64,000 nt of DNA from Pediococcus inopinatus (GCF_002982135.1 NZ_CP019981.1:310001-374000); one strand, 5' to 3'. Shown: positions 30,428 through 39,034, numbered from the stretch's first letter. The notes: generated by a model from the letters alone, not told the origin. Program-made: numbers and translations.

Positions 30428-30733
30428 TTAGCTTAAGTGATTCTTTTTAATAGCGTCTTCAATCTTATCGTAAACTGGAGCAGCCATTGCAGGCATTCTG
30501 TAAAGAATGGCACCAGCATCAATTTCAGGAACTGTAATATCAAAGCTCAAATCTGGTTTGTTAATAGGTAAGAAGACTTGCACACCCTTCATTGTTTCTG
30601 GGTTGAGATCTTTGATTTGGATAGCTTCAACGTTAACTTGATAGCCACGTTTCTTCATTTCCGCTTCAACAGCATCCTTAATTTGATGACTGGAATTAAC
30701 ACCAGCTCCACAAGCAGTTAACATTTTAATCAT
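30428..30733 (-). CDS. gatB: PTS galactitol-family subunit IIB
   Basis: 101-aa cytoplasmic phosphocarrier. The phosphorylated cysteine is Cys8 in MIKMLTACGAGVNSSHQIK. The ATG at 30733 follows AAGGAGG at 8 bases; the longer frame adds a stretch without support. It passes phosphate from IIA to the sugar at IIC. Middle gene of the IIA-IIB-IIC set. Confidence 0.9.
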   Translation of the reverse strand: MIKMLTACGAGVNSSHQIKDAVEAEMKKRGYQVNVEAIQIKDLNPETMKGVQVFLPINKPDLSFDITVPEIDAGAILYRMPAMAAPVYDKIEDAIKKNHLS

Positions 30734-30790
30734 AGTAAATTCCTCCTTAGAATTTTTAAAATTTATTACCAAAGTTAATGAAACGAATAT

Positions 30791-31282
30791 CTAGAACTTA
30801 GACTGCAAAAATGAATAAATAGCTTCTTCAGTGTTGCTCTTGAAGAATGTCAAAAGCTGATTTTGGGGAGTCTTGCTAATGAAGTCCATGATTTGCGCTA
30901 GGACATTCGACTGACCCTCTGGATCGTCATTCAAAATCATAAATAGGAAGTTAACTTCTAATTTTTGACTTGGATCGATCATATTATTAAAGGCGATAGG
31001 GTTCTTCAATTTAATAGGAATAACCTTACGTTCTTTAACAAATTCAGCTTCCGTATGGGGAATTGCCACGTTAGGGTATTCTGGAGAAACCACTGACAAA
31101 TCAATTCCGGTTGGATACTTATCTTCTCGTTCGTTTAGGTTCTTTAAGAAGTCGGCTGTGACGTGACCTTTTTTATAGAGGTCATCAGCAACTGTCTTAA
31201 ACACATCTGCACGTGAAGTTGCATCACTCACGTACACAGTGTCTCTATCAAAAAGAGAAGTCTCTGCTATTTTATCTGACAT
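30791..31282 (-). CDS. gatA: PTS subunit IIA, fructose/mannitol/galactitol type
   Basis: 163-aa PTS_EIIA type-2 domain. The phosphorylated histidine is His76 in NVAIPHTEAEF, and the characteristic TGIDL stretch lies earlier. It receives phosphate from HPr. First gene of the operon, with GAGGTGG before the ATG and a consensus cre in the promoter region. Confidence 0.9.
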   Translation of the reverse strand: MSDKIAETSLFDRDTVYVSDATSRADVFKTVADDLYKKGHVTADFLKNLNEREDKYPTGIDLSVVSPEYPNVAIPHTEAEFVKERKVIPIKLKNPIAFNNMIDPSQKLEVNFLFMILNDDPEGQSNVLAQIMDFISKTPQNQLLTFFKSNTEEAIYSFLQSKF

Positions 31283-31331
31283 ATATTTTCACCACCTCAA
31301 TCACAAATGTGAAATAATGTTCACTTTTGTT

Positions 31332-31345
31332 TGATATCGTTTACA
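31332..31345. promoter_or_regulatory. Catabolite response element (cre)
   Basis: On the minus strand TGTAAACGATATCA matches the CcpA consensus TGWAANCGNTNWCA at every position. A second, imperfect site (TTGAAAGCGCTTGTT on the minus strand) lies at 31359-31373. Both are between the divergent PTS and regulator genes. Confidence 0.8.
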
Positions 31346-31414
31346 AACTTAATTATAAACAAGCGCTTTCAAATGTCAACCAAAAATTTAAAATTAAAAA
31401 AATGCGCTAGGGTA

Positions 31415-31443
31415 TTGACTTTTTGTTAGGGCTCGTCTATTCT
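31415..31443 (+). promoter_or_regulatory. Promoter of the lacR-lacA unit
   Basis: TTGACT, 17 bases, TATTCT, about 80 bases before the regulator start. Confidence 0.6.
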
Positions 31444-31523
31444 AGAAACCGAAACATAAATAAACAAAAACGAACATTCTGTAACACGGTTTGTTCTTAA
31501 ATTATTCCAAAGGAGGGAGGCCA

Positions 31524-32312
31524 GTGCTAAAAAATGAAAGAGTAGCGACCATTTTAAGCACGGTCAATCAATCAGGTGTTGTAACAGTTCAAGAGTTAGT
31601 GAATGAACTTAATGTATCATCCATGACAATTCGTCGTGATTTAGAAGAGCTCGAACAAGAGCATCGCATCGTGCGAGTTCATGGGGGTGCACAAAGTATT
31701 CATACCTCGGATCAGCGTGAAGCTTCCTATATACAGAAGCGAAAACTACATGTTGCTGAAAAAAGCGGGATTGCGCAACAGGTGGCAAGCATGATTGCAG
31801 AGGATGAAACAATTTTTCTTGGACCAGGGACTACAAACGAACTCGTTTCGAAATACCTTAACCTTGCAAACCTAAGAATTGTCACAAACAGTTTGCCGGT
31901 CTTTGAACAATTTCGAAATGAACATAGTGAGTACGAACTGTTTTTGGTTGGTGGAACTTACCGTGAACGAAGTGGTGCTTTTATAGGAAGTTTAGCAAAC
32001 GGCCTCCTAAAAAATTTAAAAATGCATAAGGCATTCGTTGGTGTCAATGGCATCAATGGAAACAGCATTATGAACGCCAATTCTGATGAAGGGCAGACGC
32101 AAAGCATTGCGTTGGATCAAGCCCAAAAGAAATTTGTCGTTGCTGATCACTCTAAACTGAACCGTAATGATTTCTATGCCTTCTATCATTTGGACAAATG
32201 TGATGGCTTGATTACGGATCAGGATATTGATTCGGCAACCTTACAAAAGTATCAGAAATTGACAAAAGTTTATAACAGTACAAACAAAAAACAAAAGGAG
32301 AGATTTGCATGA
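31524..32312 (+). CDS. lacR: DeoR-family sugar-operon repressor (LacR-like)
   Basis: 262 aa with an N-terminal DeoR helix-turn-helix ([20 protein letters not shown]) and a C-terminal sensor domain of the ISOCOT fold ([30 protein letters not shown]). The GTG at 31524 is chosen because AAAGGAGGG precedes it; the longer frame to 31491 has none. Members next to tagatose-pathway genes respond to tagatose phosphates. It probably controls both the divergent PTS and the lacABD genes. Its stop overlaps the lacA start (ATGA). Confidence 0.85.
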   Translation: MLKNERVATILSTVNQSGVVTVQELVNELNVSSMTIRRDLEELEQEHRIVRVHGGAQSIHTSDQREASYIQKRKLHVAEKSGIAQQVASMIAEDETIFLGPGTTNELVSKYLNLANLRIVTNSLPVFEQFRNEHSEYELFLVGGTYRERSGAFIGSLANGLLKNLKMHKAFVGVNGINGNSIMNANSDEGQTQSIALDQAQKKFVVADHSKLNRNDFYAFYHLDKCDGLITDQDIDSATLQKYQKLTKVYNSTNKKQKERFA

Positions 32313-32737
32313 AAGTCGTAATTGGTTCAGACGAAAAAGGATTCAATTTAAAGGAATTAGTTAAAAAGTACTTGTTGGATCATAGCTATGAGGTTATTGA
32401 TGTGAGTGAAAAACCTGCAGAAGATTTTGTTGATTCATCACTTGCCGTTACTAAAGAAGTTTTGAATGGTAACGCTGATAAAGCAGTTATGTTTGATGAA
32501 TATGGGGTTGGTTCCGCAATGGCAAGTAACAAGGTTAAAGGAATGGTTACAGCTAACGTCGTTGAAGAAAATACCGCACATATGACAGCAATGCATAATG
32601 GTGCAAAGGCCATCTCAATTGGTAGTGGCGTGGTTGGCGAAAAGTTAGCATATAATATTGTTCAATATTACTTGGATACAGAGTATGCTGGTGGCCGTCA
32701 TCAAGTTCGTTTGGATATGTTGAATAAGATGATCTAA
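32309..32737 (+). CDS. lacA: Galactose-6-phosphate isomerase subunit LacA
   Basis: 142 aa, RpiB/LacA/LacB fold, the usual LacA length. It begins [20 protein letters not shown]; the region [17 protein letters not shown] takes the place of the RpiB active-site cysteine loop, as in LacA. With LacB it converts galactose 6-phosphate to tagatose 6-phosphate in the cytoplasm. Translation is coupled to the repressor by a 4-base overlap. The 300-base gap between lacA and lacB is unusual, since the two normally lie close together. Confidence 0.92.
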   Translation: MKVVIGSDEKGFNLKELVKKYLLDHSYEVIDVSEKPAEDFVDSSLAVTKEVLNGNADKAVMFDEYGVGSAMASNKVKGMVTANVVEENTAHMTAMHNGAKAISIGSGVVGEKLAYNIVQYYLDTEYAGGRHQVRLDMLNKMI

Positions 32738-32886
32738 GTTTGCGGAGAGAAGCGGTTATTCATTGAGCATAACCGCTCTAGGTAAGAGAGCAAGAGAATT
32801 ATTCAAGTAAACAACAAAACTATACAAAAGATTGAAAACGTTTTATTTGTAAGATGAATTCTAAGGATGAGTATTCGTCCTTAGAA

Positions 32887-32929
32887 TAAGATTTTGCAAA
32901 TGCAAAATAGACAAAAATTTTGAGGAGGA
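32887..32929 (+). repeat. 43-bp leader repeat, copy 1 (with orphan ribosome site)
   Basis: Matches 32986-33028 with one mismatch. It ends in GAGGAGGA like the lacB ribosome site, but no start codon follows. Confidence 0.88.
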
Positions 32930-32985
32930 GCCAGTCCAACTAGGAGCGAAAGCGACGTAGCGAGGATGGACATCCGTCCCGAAAG

Positions 32986-33028
32986 TAAGATTTTGCGAAT
33001 GCAAAATAGACAAAAATTTTGAGGAGGA
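32986..33028 (+). repeat. 43-bp leader repeat, copy 2 (lacB ribosome site)
   Basis: Contains GAGGAGGA 6 bases before the lacB ATG. Just upstream are matching small dyads (GGATGAGTATTCGTCC near 32865 and GGATGGACATCCGTCC near 32964), suggesting duplication of a roughly 99-bp leader unit. Another hairpin (AGCGGTTAT/ATAACCGCT, 32751-32777) directly follows lacA. Confidence 0.85.
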
Positions 33029-33034
33029 AATCAC

Positions 33035-33553
33035 ATGATTATTTCTATTGGTAATGACCATATTGTTACAGAAACAAAAATTCAACTTTCAAATTTCTTA
33101 AAGGATCAAGGACACACTGTTATTGATGAGGGTACTTACGATACAACAAGAACCCACTATCCAATCTATGGCAAACGTGTTGCTGAAGATGTTGCTGATG
33201 GTCGCGCAGACCTCGGTGTTGTTCTTTGTGGTACTGGGATTGGTATCAGTACTGCTGCAAACAAAAATGAAGGTATTCGTGCAGCTTTAGTTTCAAACTT
33301 GGTTGCTGCTCGCTATGCTAAAGAAGAATTAAATGCCAACATCATCGGTTTTGGTGGTGCAACAGTTGGGGAACATCTTTGCGAAGACATTATCTCTGTA
33401 TTCTTGGATTCAGAATATAAAGAAACAGCAGAAAACAAGAAGTTAATCGATAAAATTGACAATATTGCAACTCCAAATCCAGATCAAAAAGATAACCCAC
33501 ACTTCTTCGATGAAGAAAATGAAAAATGGGCTGAAGGCGTTTATCACGACTAG
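33035..33553 (+). CDS. lacB: Galactose-6-phosphate isomerase subunit LacB
   Basis: 172 aa, the usual LacB length. RpiB-fold landmarks include the active-site cysteine region [18 protein letters not shown] and the start [15 protein letters not shown]. It partners LacA. GAGGAGG precedes the ATG. It ends in a short hairpin; lacD has its own promoter downstream. Confidence 0.93.
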   Translation: MIISIGNDHIVTETKIQLSNFLKDQGHTVIDEGTYDTTRTHYPIYGKRVAEDVADGRADLGVVLCGTGIGISTAANKNEGIRAALVSNLVAARYAKEELNANIIGFGGATVGEHLCEDIISVFLDSEYKETAENKKLIDKIDNIATPNPDQKDNPHFFDEENEKWAEGVYHD

Positions 33554-33555
33554 AG

Positions 33556-33587
33556 TGTGTTCAAAAGCTGTTTTTTGAAACACATTT
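33556..33587 (+). terminator. Probable terminator after lacB
   Basis: TGTGTTCAAAA pairs imperfectly with TTTTTTGAAACACA, then a short T run. Confidence 0.6.
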
Positions 33588-33638
33588 TGGCTGATTAAGT
33601 TGGCAAAACAACTTGTGATATTTAGAAATGTGACCTCA

Positions 33639-33667
33639 TTGTAAAATTGGTGCAACCGTTTTATAAT
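33639..33667 (+). promoter_or_regulatory. lacD promoter
   Basis: TTGTAA, 17 bases, consensus TATAAT at 33662-33667. Confidence 0.7.
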
Positions 33668-33728
33668 GAAAGCGTTGTTGAAATAAATCATGACAAATCA
33701 TGAAAAAAACAAAAGGGGTAATCATTTT

Positions 33729-34724
33729 ATGTTGAAATTAACACCAGGTAAGGAAAAAGGAATCAAAGCTTTATCAAATAAAGATGGCGTCATTGATGCT
33801 TTAGCTATTGACCAACGTGGATCATTGAAAAAAATGATTGGTGCTGCAAGTGGTAAAGAAGCTTCACAAAAAGAAATTGAAGACTTCAAAGTTGCTGTAT
33901 CAAGCGAATTAACTCAATATGCTACAGGTATTTTGTTGGATCCTCAATACGGACTTCCAGCTTCAAAGGCTCGTGCTGACGGTGCTGGTTTATTGCTTGC
34001 ATACGAACGAACAGGTTATGACGCTACTGAGCCTGGCCGTTTCCCAGATATCTTGGATGACTGGTCAGTTCGTCGTTTGAAGGAACAAGGCGCTGATGCC
34101 ATTAAATTCTTACTCTACTATGATGCTGATGAAGGCGGCGACATTAACCATCGCAAACAAGTCTTTATCGAACGTTTAGGTAGTGAATGCAAGGGCGAAG
34201 ATATGCCATTGTTCTTGGAATTAGTTTCATATGATGCTAATAACGACGATGCTACCGGTAAAGAATATGCTAAGGTAAAGCCACACAAAGTTATTGAAAT
34301 GACTAAAGAATTTTCAAAACCTCAATACGGCGTTGATGTATTGAAGCTTGAAGTTCCTGTTAACCAAAGCTATGTTGAAGGTTTTGCTAAAGATGCTTCT
34401 GATGTTGTTTATAGTAAAGCAGATGCTGCTAAATACTATAAAGAACAAAGCGATGCAACAGACCTACCATTTATCTTCTTGAGTGCCGGTGTTACTGCTG
34501 AGTTATTCCAAGAAGAATTGAAGTTTGCTAAAGAAGCAGGCTCAACATTTAATGGTGTCCTTTGTGGCCGTGCGACATGGCGTCATTCAGTTGAACCATT
34601 TGCTGGCGAAAGTGAAGAAGCTGGTCGTAAATGGTTACAAACACAGGGCCGTCAAAACATTGAAGACTTAAATAAAGTTTTGGCTGCTACTGCAACTTCA
34701 TGGTACGACAAGGTTCAAAAATAA
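33729..34724 (+). CDS. lacD: Tagatose 1,6-bisphosphate aldolase
   Basis: 331-aa class I aldolase that splits tagatose 1,6-bisphosphate into dihydroxyacetone phosphate and glyceraldehyde 3-phosphate. Conserved parts are ALAIDQRGSLKKMIG near the start, ILLDPQYGLPASKA, and VDVLKLEVPVN with the Schiff-base lysine region. The ATG at 33729 has AAGGGG upstream. Codon use is that of a highly expressed gene. The kinase lacC, which makes its substrate, is not in the window. Confidence 0.93.
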   Translation: MLKLTPGKEKGIKALSNKDGVIDALAIDQRGSLKKMIGAASGKEASQKEIEDFKVAVSSELTQYATGILLDPQYGLPASKARADGAGLLLAYERTGYDATEPGRFPDILDDWSVRRLKEQGADAIKFLLYYDADEGGDINHRKQVFIERLGSECKGEDMPLFLELVSYDANNDDATGKEYAKVKPHKVIEMTKEFSKPQYGVDVLKLEVPVNQSYVEGFAKDASDVVYSKADAAKYYKEQSDATDLPFIFLSAGVTAELFQEELKFAKEAGSTFNGVLCGRATWRHSVEPFAGESEEAGRKWLQTQGRQNIEDLNKVLAATATSWYDKVQK

Positions 34725-34738
34725 TTGCTTTTAACCTT

Positions 34739-34771
34739 AAGGATTGTGCCAACTTGGTGCAATCCTTTTTC
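34739..34771 (+). terminator. Terminator after lacD
   Basis: AAGGATTG/CAATCCTT with an inner GCCA/TGGT pair, then a T5 tract. Confidence 0.8.
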
Positions 34772-34788
34772 TGAAAATGGAGATAAAT

Positions 34789-35466
34789 ATGAGTAACTTT
34801 GATGAAATAAAAAAGGCTAATCCAGACAAAACCATTTATGACGTTAATATTGATGAATTTGCGGATTTTGGATTGGTTTATAAACAGTATGATTTAAGCA
34901 AAATGACAAGCTACATGGATTCGCAAATTGAAATTCCTAGTGATCATAACGATTATGTCCCAGATGATGAAACACTTGAAAATGACGCAACGATTCAACA
35001 AATTGCCGCTGATGTTTATGCAGGAATGCCTATTTCAGCAGGCCCTTGTGTGGGTCAGAGCACTTCATTTTCAGCGATTGAATTTCATCAGGGAAGTGAA
35101 GTTAACATCACTTTCACCGATGTGGTGATGGTTTTAGGGAAACGTCAAGATATTCATAATTATGAATATAATGCTGAAGAGCATGCGAAACTTTTCTTCG
35201 TCCCACGCGGAACTGTGTTTGAAATGTACAGTGATACATTACATTACAGTCCATGCAAGGTCGATGACAGCGGCTTTAAGGCAATTGTCATGGTCTTGGA
35301 AGGTACAAATCAACCGTTACCAGAGGGCTTCAAAGGTACCAATAAAATGATCGTGAAGAAAAATAAGTTCCAGATGGCGCATGCTTCTAGAACTGACAAG
35401 ATTGCACAGGGAATCTTACCTGGTGTCAAAGGCAATTTAATCGACATTAAGCCAATTCAAAAATAG
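34789..35466 (+). CDS. DUF4867-like protein of tagatose clusters
   Basis: 225 aa, no membrane segment. The middle has a cupin-like pattern: a glutamate/histidine stretch EFHQGSEVNI, then HAKLFFVPRGTVFEMYSDTL and HYSPCKV. It fits the DUF4867 family of lactic acid bacteria, usually found beside lac/tag genes. A sugar-phosphate epimerase or mutarotase role is possible but unproven. The ATG at 34789 with GGAG upstream is chosen over a longer frame that would run through the lacD terminator. Confidence 0.6.
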   Translation: MSNFDEIKKANPDKTIYDVNIDEFADFGLVYKQYDLSKMTSYMDSQIEIPSDHNDYVPDDETLENDATIQQIAADVYAGMPISAGPCVGQSTSFSAIEFHQGSEVNITFTDVVMVLGKRQDIHNYEYNAEEHAKLFFVPRGTVFEMYSDTLHYSPCKVDDSGFKAIVMVLEGTNQPLPEGFKGTNKMIVKKNKFQMAHASRTDKIAQGILPGVKGNLIDIKPIQK

Positions 35467-35480
35467 AAAGGTAGATAGAA

Positions 35481-35603
35481 ATGGCTGACACAGAAAAGAA
35501 AACTTTATCCACAGAAGAAAAAAATGACATTGATACAGCAGAAGCGTTACATCAACAAATGATTAAAGAACAGATTGCTGAATTTCCAATTACGAAAGCA
35601 TAA
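35481..35603 (+). CDS. Tiny acidic protein (40 aa)
   Basis: Begins MADTEKKTLSTEEKNDIDTA and ends EQIAEFPITKA. AAAGG lies 8 bases before the ATG, and it is 14 bases after the DUF4867 gene, so it is co-transcribed. It is predicted to be a single charged helix. Function unknown. Its C-terminal pattern resembles the 51-aa protein at 38879-39034. Confidence 0.6.
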   Translation: MADTEKKTLSTEEKNDIDTAEALHQQMIKEQIAEFPITKA

Positions 35604-35626
35604 TTTAGTTAATAAAATTAAAAATG

Positions 35627-35684
35627 AGCTGTAAACCTAATATGTGTGACCAACTGCACACAAGGTTTTACAGCTTATTTTTTT
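35627..35684 (+). terminator. Strong rho-independent terminator
   Basis: Outer stem AGCTGTAAACCT with its near-complement, inner stem TGTGTG/CACACA, then TTATTTTTTT. It ends the lacD-DUF4867-small ORF unit. Confidence 0.88.
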
Positions 35685-35733
35685 GCAAAAATCCGAATAA
35701 TTGAGCTGTAATAAAAACGTTAGTATGCTAACG
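35683..35733 (+). promoter_or_regulatory. Promoter and likely MarR operator
   Basis: TTGCAA at 35683, 18 bases, TGTAAT at 35707. Immediately downstream is the perfect dyad CGTTAG-TATG-CTAACG (35718-35733), well placed for autorepression by the MarR protein encoded next. Confidence 0.65.
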
Positions 35734-35751
35734 AAAAAAGAGGCGGAGTGT

Positions 35752-36213
35752 ATGAAACAAGATTTATCTATGTATGGACGGCTGGTCAAACACGCAAGTA
35801 ATATGATGAGTCGCCATATTGACAGTTTTGCAGCCGGCTACGGTTTAACCGGTGTACAATTATCAATTATCGATTTTTTGGGTAAATATCCGGAACAGAT
35901 TTGTTTGCAACGTGACATTGAAAATGAATTTGCCATTCGGCGATCAAGTGCCACCACCCTGTTACAACGGATGGAGAAAAAAGGGTTGGTTGTTCGTTCA
36001 ATTGCGAAAAGTGATGCCCGGCAAAAACAAATTCAATTGACATTCAAAGCGCAGCCGTTTGTGAAGCTTAATCAACGTTACATGGAAGTTAGACGGGCTA
36101 GTTTGGAAGCTAGTTTTACTGCTGCAGAGCTTCAAAATTTTACCGAAATTTTGAAGTTTTTAACTATTGATGAAGCTGGAAAGAACTATGGGAAGGATCA
36201 CGAGAAAAAATAA
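35752..36213 (+). CDS. MarR-family transcriptional regulator
   Basis: 153 aa, winged helix-turn-helix with recognition region NEFAIRRSSATTLLQRMEKK and wing VVRSIAKSDARQKQIQLT. The ATG at 35752 follows AGGCGGAG. The next gene, a drug exporter, overlaps its 3' end, so the pair is a repressor-efflux unit. The dyad in its promoter supports autoregulation. The inducer is unknown. Confidence 0.88.
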   Translation: MKQDLSMYGRLVKHASNMMSRHIDSFAAGYGLTGVQLSIIDFLGKYPEQICLQRDIENEFAIRRSSATTLLQRMEKKGLVVRSIAKSDARQKQIQLTFKAQPFVKLNQRYMEVRRASLEASFTAAELQNFTEILKFLTIDEAGKNYGKDHEKK

Positions 36214-37627
36214 TATGAAGAGTAAAAATAGACAACAAATTCGCCCCCAAGTCATTGCGGCGGTTATTGCGACAGGATTAATGTCTTTTAGTGGTGTGAT
36301 TGTCGAAACCGCCATGAACATTACATTTCCAACCTTGATGAAGGAATTTAACATCACAACCAGCACTGTACAATGGTTAACCACGGGATATTTGTTAACC
36401 GTGGCGATTATTGTGCCACTCTCGTCAGCGTTAAAAACACGTTTTAAAACCAAATCCTTATTTATGGTAGCTAATTTATTATTCTTGCTAGGCCTAATTA
36501 TGGATGCTGTTGCTCCTGTTTTCCCAGTGTTGTTGCTGGGGCGAATCATTCAAGGGTGTGGAACTGGGATTGCCTTGCCTTTGATGTTTAATATTATTAT
36601 TGACCAGGTTCCGGCTAGTAAGCTGGGCATGATGATGGGGATCGGAACCCTGATTACCGCTGTGGCCCCCGCAATTGGCCCCACGTTTGGCGGTGTGGTC
36701 GTTGCTAGTCTAGGCTGGCGGTTTGTGTTCATCATTTTAATGCCTTTATTGTTAATTTCGTTGTTTACAGGAATGAAGACGATTGAACAAAAACGGCCGA
36801 CGAGAAAGATCAAATTTGATCCACTAAGTATTTTGTTAATTGCTGTGACGTTTATTGGTTTAATTCTTGGATTCAGCAATATGGGTGCGATGCGTTTTGC
36901 TAGTTTGCCTGTCGTGGGGGCTCTTATCGTTGGATTGCTTGGCGTAATTGGGCTTGTTTATCGTAGTTTACATATTTCCCAGCCAGTTATTGATCTGCGT
37001 GTGTTAGGGAACAAAACTTTTTCGGCACATGTATTTGTATTTTTTAGTTTGCAACTAATTTCATTAGGGATGTCCTTCATTTTGCCAAACTACATGCAGT
37101 TGGTAAATGGTGCATCATCCACTACCGCCGGGTTAATTGTTTTACCAGGCGCTGCTTTAGGTGCAGTGATGTCGCCAATTAGTGGCCGAATTTTTGATCA
37201 TTTTGGGGCCAAAAAACTGTTGCTTACCGGAAGCGCGGTCGTCTTTATCGGTTTGGCGTTATTTACGATTTTTGCCCTAAACATTAAAGACAGCCTTATC
37301 TTAAGCATCTACGTGTTCTATATGTTTGGGATTGGTTTGATTTTTGGAAACGTCATGACGAATGGCTTAGCCAACCTTAAAAACACACAACAAACAGATG
37401 GAAATGCCATTTTAAATACGATTCAACAATTTGCTGGAGCAGTGGGAACCTCACTTGTCTCCACAATTATTGGAGCGAGTCAATTAAGTAAAGGCAGCTC
37501 ACAAGGCGAATTAACAGCTTTAGGTTCACGCAACGCTTTGTTAGTTTTAACAATTTTGATGGGCTTTGTCATAATTGTGCTAATGTATGCAGTTAAAAGT
37601 AAGTCGTCCGCTGAGACTGGTCATTAA
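36188..37627 (+). CDS. MFS multidrug exporter, DHA2 (EmrB/QacA) type
   Basis: About 480 aa with 14 predicted membrane segments. The family motif is in WLTTGYLLTVAIIVPLSSAL; motif C-like glycine/proline residues are in AVAPAIGPTFGG. The start could be ATG 36188 (GGAAAG at 5 bases, overlapping marR by 26 bases) or ATG 36215 directly after the marR stop, where the ribosome site is too far away. I prefer 36188. It exports drugs or other amphipathic compounds using the proton gradient; the substrate is unknown. Confidence 0.85.
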   Translation: MGRITRKNNMKSKNRQQIRPQVIAAVIATGLMSFSGVIVETAMNITFPTLMKEFNITTSTVQWLTTGYLLTVAIIVPLSSALKTRFKTKSLFMVANLLFLLGLIMDAVAPVFPVLLLGRIIQGCGTGIALPLMFNIIIDQVPASKLGMMMGIGTLITAVAPAIGPTFGGVVVASLGWRFVFIILMPLLLISLFTGMKTIEQKRPTRKIKFDPLSILLIAVTFIGLILGFSNMGAMRFASLPVVGALIVGLLGVIGLVYRSLHISQPVIDLRVLGNKTFSAHVFVFFSLQLISLGMSFILPNYMQLVNGASSTTAGLIVLPGAALGAVMSPISGRIFDHFGAKKLLLTGSAVVFIGLALFTIFALNIKDSLILSIYVFYMFGIGLIFGNVMTNGLANLKNTQQTDGNAILNTIQQFAGAVGTSLVSTIIGASQLSKGSSQGELTALGSRNALLVLTILMGFVIIVLMYAVKSKSSAETGH

Positions 37628-37760
37628 AAAATATCAACAACATGCTAGAAATGAGTAAATGCAAGTTGATAGCATTGAGGCTGAGCAATCAAAATTTGTT
37701 GTGTGATAGCAACAGTTATTGCTGTTAAGCTCGCCCGCGAATAAGCATAAGACAAAAACC

Positions 37761-37788
37761 TTGCAATTTAATGAGAAGCTCGTAGAAT
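37761..37788 (+). promoter_or_regulatory. Probable msrB-msrA promoter
   Basis: TTGCAA, 16 bases, TAGAAT, about 40 bases before msrB. Confidence 0.5.
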
Positions 37789-37825
37789 AACCTTTGCACC
37801 AAAATCTAACAAGGGGTGATTTTAA

Positions 37826-38260
37826 ATGGCAGAATCAGATAAAGAATTACAACAACGACTTACACCAGAAGAGTTTGAGGTTACGCAACATGCTGTCACG
37901 GAACGTCCATTTAGTGGCAAATATGATGACTTTTATGAAGATGGCATTTACGTTGATGTAGTGAGTGGTGAACCATTATTTAGCTCCAAGGATAAATATG
38001 ATGCTGGTTGCGGGTGGCCGTCATTTACCCATCCCATTGATCAGGCGGCGCTTAAATCAGACACAGATACGTCGTTTGGGATGGTTCGTGATGAAGTACG
38101 AAGTAAAACTGCCAACTCGCATTTAGGACATGTCTTTGATGACGGCCCAACTGAAGCAGGTGGCCACCGTTTTTGTATTAATTCAGCGGCGCTACGCTTC
38201 ATTCCCGCCGACAAATTGACGGCAAACGGTTATGAACAATATGAACATCTTTTTAACTAA
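37826..38260 (+). CDS. msrB: Peptide-methionine (R)-S-oxide reductase
   Basis: 144-aa repair enzyme for oxidised methionine, R-sulfoxide form. Conserved residues: CGWPSF, the stretch [18 protein letters not shown] and the catalytic Cys117 in [22 protein letters not shown] precedes the ATG. The two zinc CxxC pairs found in some MsrB proteins are absent. Operon with msrA. Confidence 0.95.
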   Translation: MAESDKELQQRLTPEEFEVTQHAVTERPFSGKYDDFYEDGIYVDVVSGEPLFSSKDKYDAGCGWPSFTHPIDQAALKSDTDTSFGMVRDEVRSKTANSHLGHVFDDGPTEAGGHRFCINSAALRFIPADKLTANGYEQYEHLFN

Positions 38261-38284
38261 TTTTTGTGAGGAGTGACAATAATA

Positions 38285-38800
38285 ATGGAAGAAACAGCAA
38301 TTTTTGCAGGTGGTTGTTTTTGGTGTATGGTCCAGCCATTCGAAGATCAACCAGGAATTAAAAAAGTCCTGTCAGGTTATACGGGTGGCCATGTTGCCAA
38401 TCCAACGTATGAACAAGTTAGTACGCATACAACTGGCCATACCGAAGCCGTAGAAATAAAATTCGACCCAGAAAAGATTTCCTATAAAGCATTGGTTGAA
38501 CTGTACTGGCAACAAACGGACCCAACTGACGCGATGGGCCAGTTTCAGGACCGTGGTGATAGCTACCGTCCCGTTATTTTTGTGCAAAATGACGAACAAC
38601 GCCAAATTGCTGAAGCATCTAAACAGGCATTACAAGAAAGTGAACGATTCAGCGATCCAATTGTAACAACTATTGAAGACGCAAAACCATTCTACGTAGC
38701 AGAGGAAGAACATCAAGAGTTTTATAAAAAGAATCCTGCACGATACGCGATAGAAGAAATGGGCGGCAGGGAGAAATTTATAAACGATAACTGGAAATAA
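38285..38800 (+). CDS. msrA: Peptide-methionine (S)-S-oxide reductase
   Basis: Acts on the S-sulfoxide, complementing MsrB. The catalytic Cys11 is in FAGGCFWC. Also seen: [15 protein letters not shown] and TGHTEAVEI. The ATG at 38285 has GAGGAG 11 bases upstream; the in-frame GTG at 38273 would overlap that ribosome site. 24 bases after msrB. Confidence 0.95.
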   Translation: MEETAIFAGGCFWCMVQPFEDQPGIKKVLSGYTGGHVANPTYEQVSTHTTGHTEAVEIKFDPEKISYKALVELYWQQTDPTDAMGQFQDRGDSYRPVIFVQNDEQRQIAEASKQALQESERFSDPIVTTIEDAKPFYVAEEEHQEFYKKNPARYAIEEMGGREKFINDNWK

Positions 38801-38834
38801 TGAATTCTGATAAGATTGCGGTGACGTGATCAAT

Positions 38835-38873
38835 AAAAACGACATTGCCTATTTAAGGCCAATGTCGTTTTTT
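38835..38873. terminator. Bidirectional terminator
   Basis: AAAAACGACATTG pairs with CAATGTCGTTTTTT. It serves msrA and the convergent small gene. Confidence 0.85.
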
Positions 38874-38878
38874 AAAAT

Positions 38879-39034
38879 CTATTTTTCTAGTTTGCGGATC
38901 GGTAAACCCATTTCAGCGAGTTGCCGGTTAACCAATTCGTCATGGATCCGACTTAATTTATCCTGTTCGGTTTTGTCTTTGCCAGTCGGCTCAGTTAAAC
39001 ATGCGGGCATGTCAGTTTGGTTCTTATCTGTCAT
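38879..39034 (-). CDS. Tiny acidic protein (51 aa)
   Basis: Begins MTDKNQTDMPACLTEPTGKD and ends RQLAEMGLPIRKLEK. AGGTGG lies 5 bases before the ATG. It follows the histidine phosphatase gene by 77 bases and reads into a terminator. Unknown function; charged, helical C-terminal half. It resembles the 40-aa protein at 35481 in the pattern QxAEx-P-I near the end. Confidence 0.6.
   Translation of the reverse strand: MTDKNQTDMPACLTEPTGKDKTEQDKLSRIHDELVNRQLAEMGLPIRKLEK

Noticed and set aside
32832..32846. Second cre candidate TTGAAAACGTTTTAT before lacB
   Set aside because: One essential position deviates and no promoter could be placed next to it; not listed as a site.
36160..36549. 129-aa frame opposite the MFS exporter
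   Set aside because: Shadow frame antisense to a well-supported membrane protein; low-complexity composition typical of such shadows.
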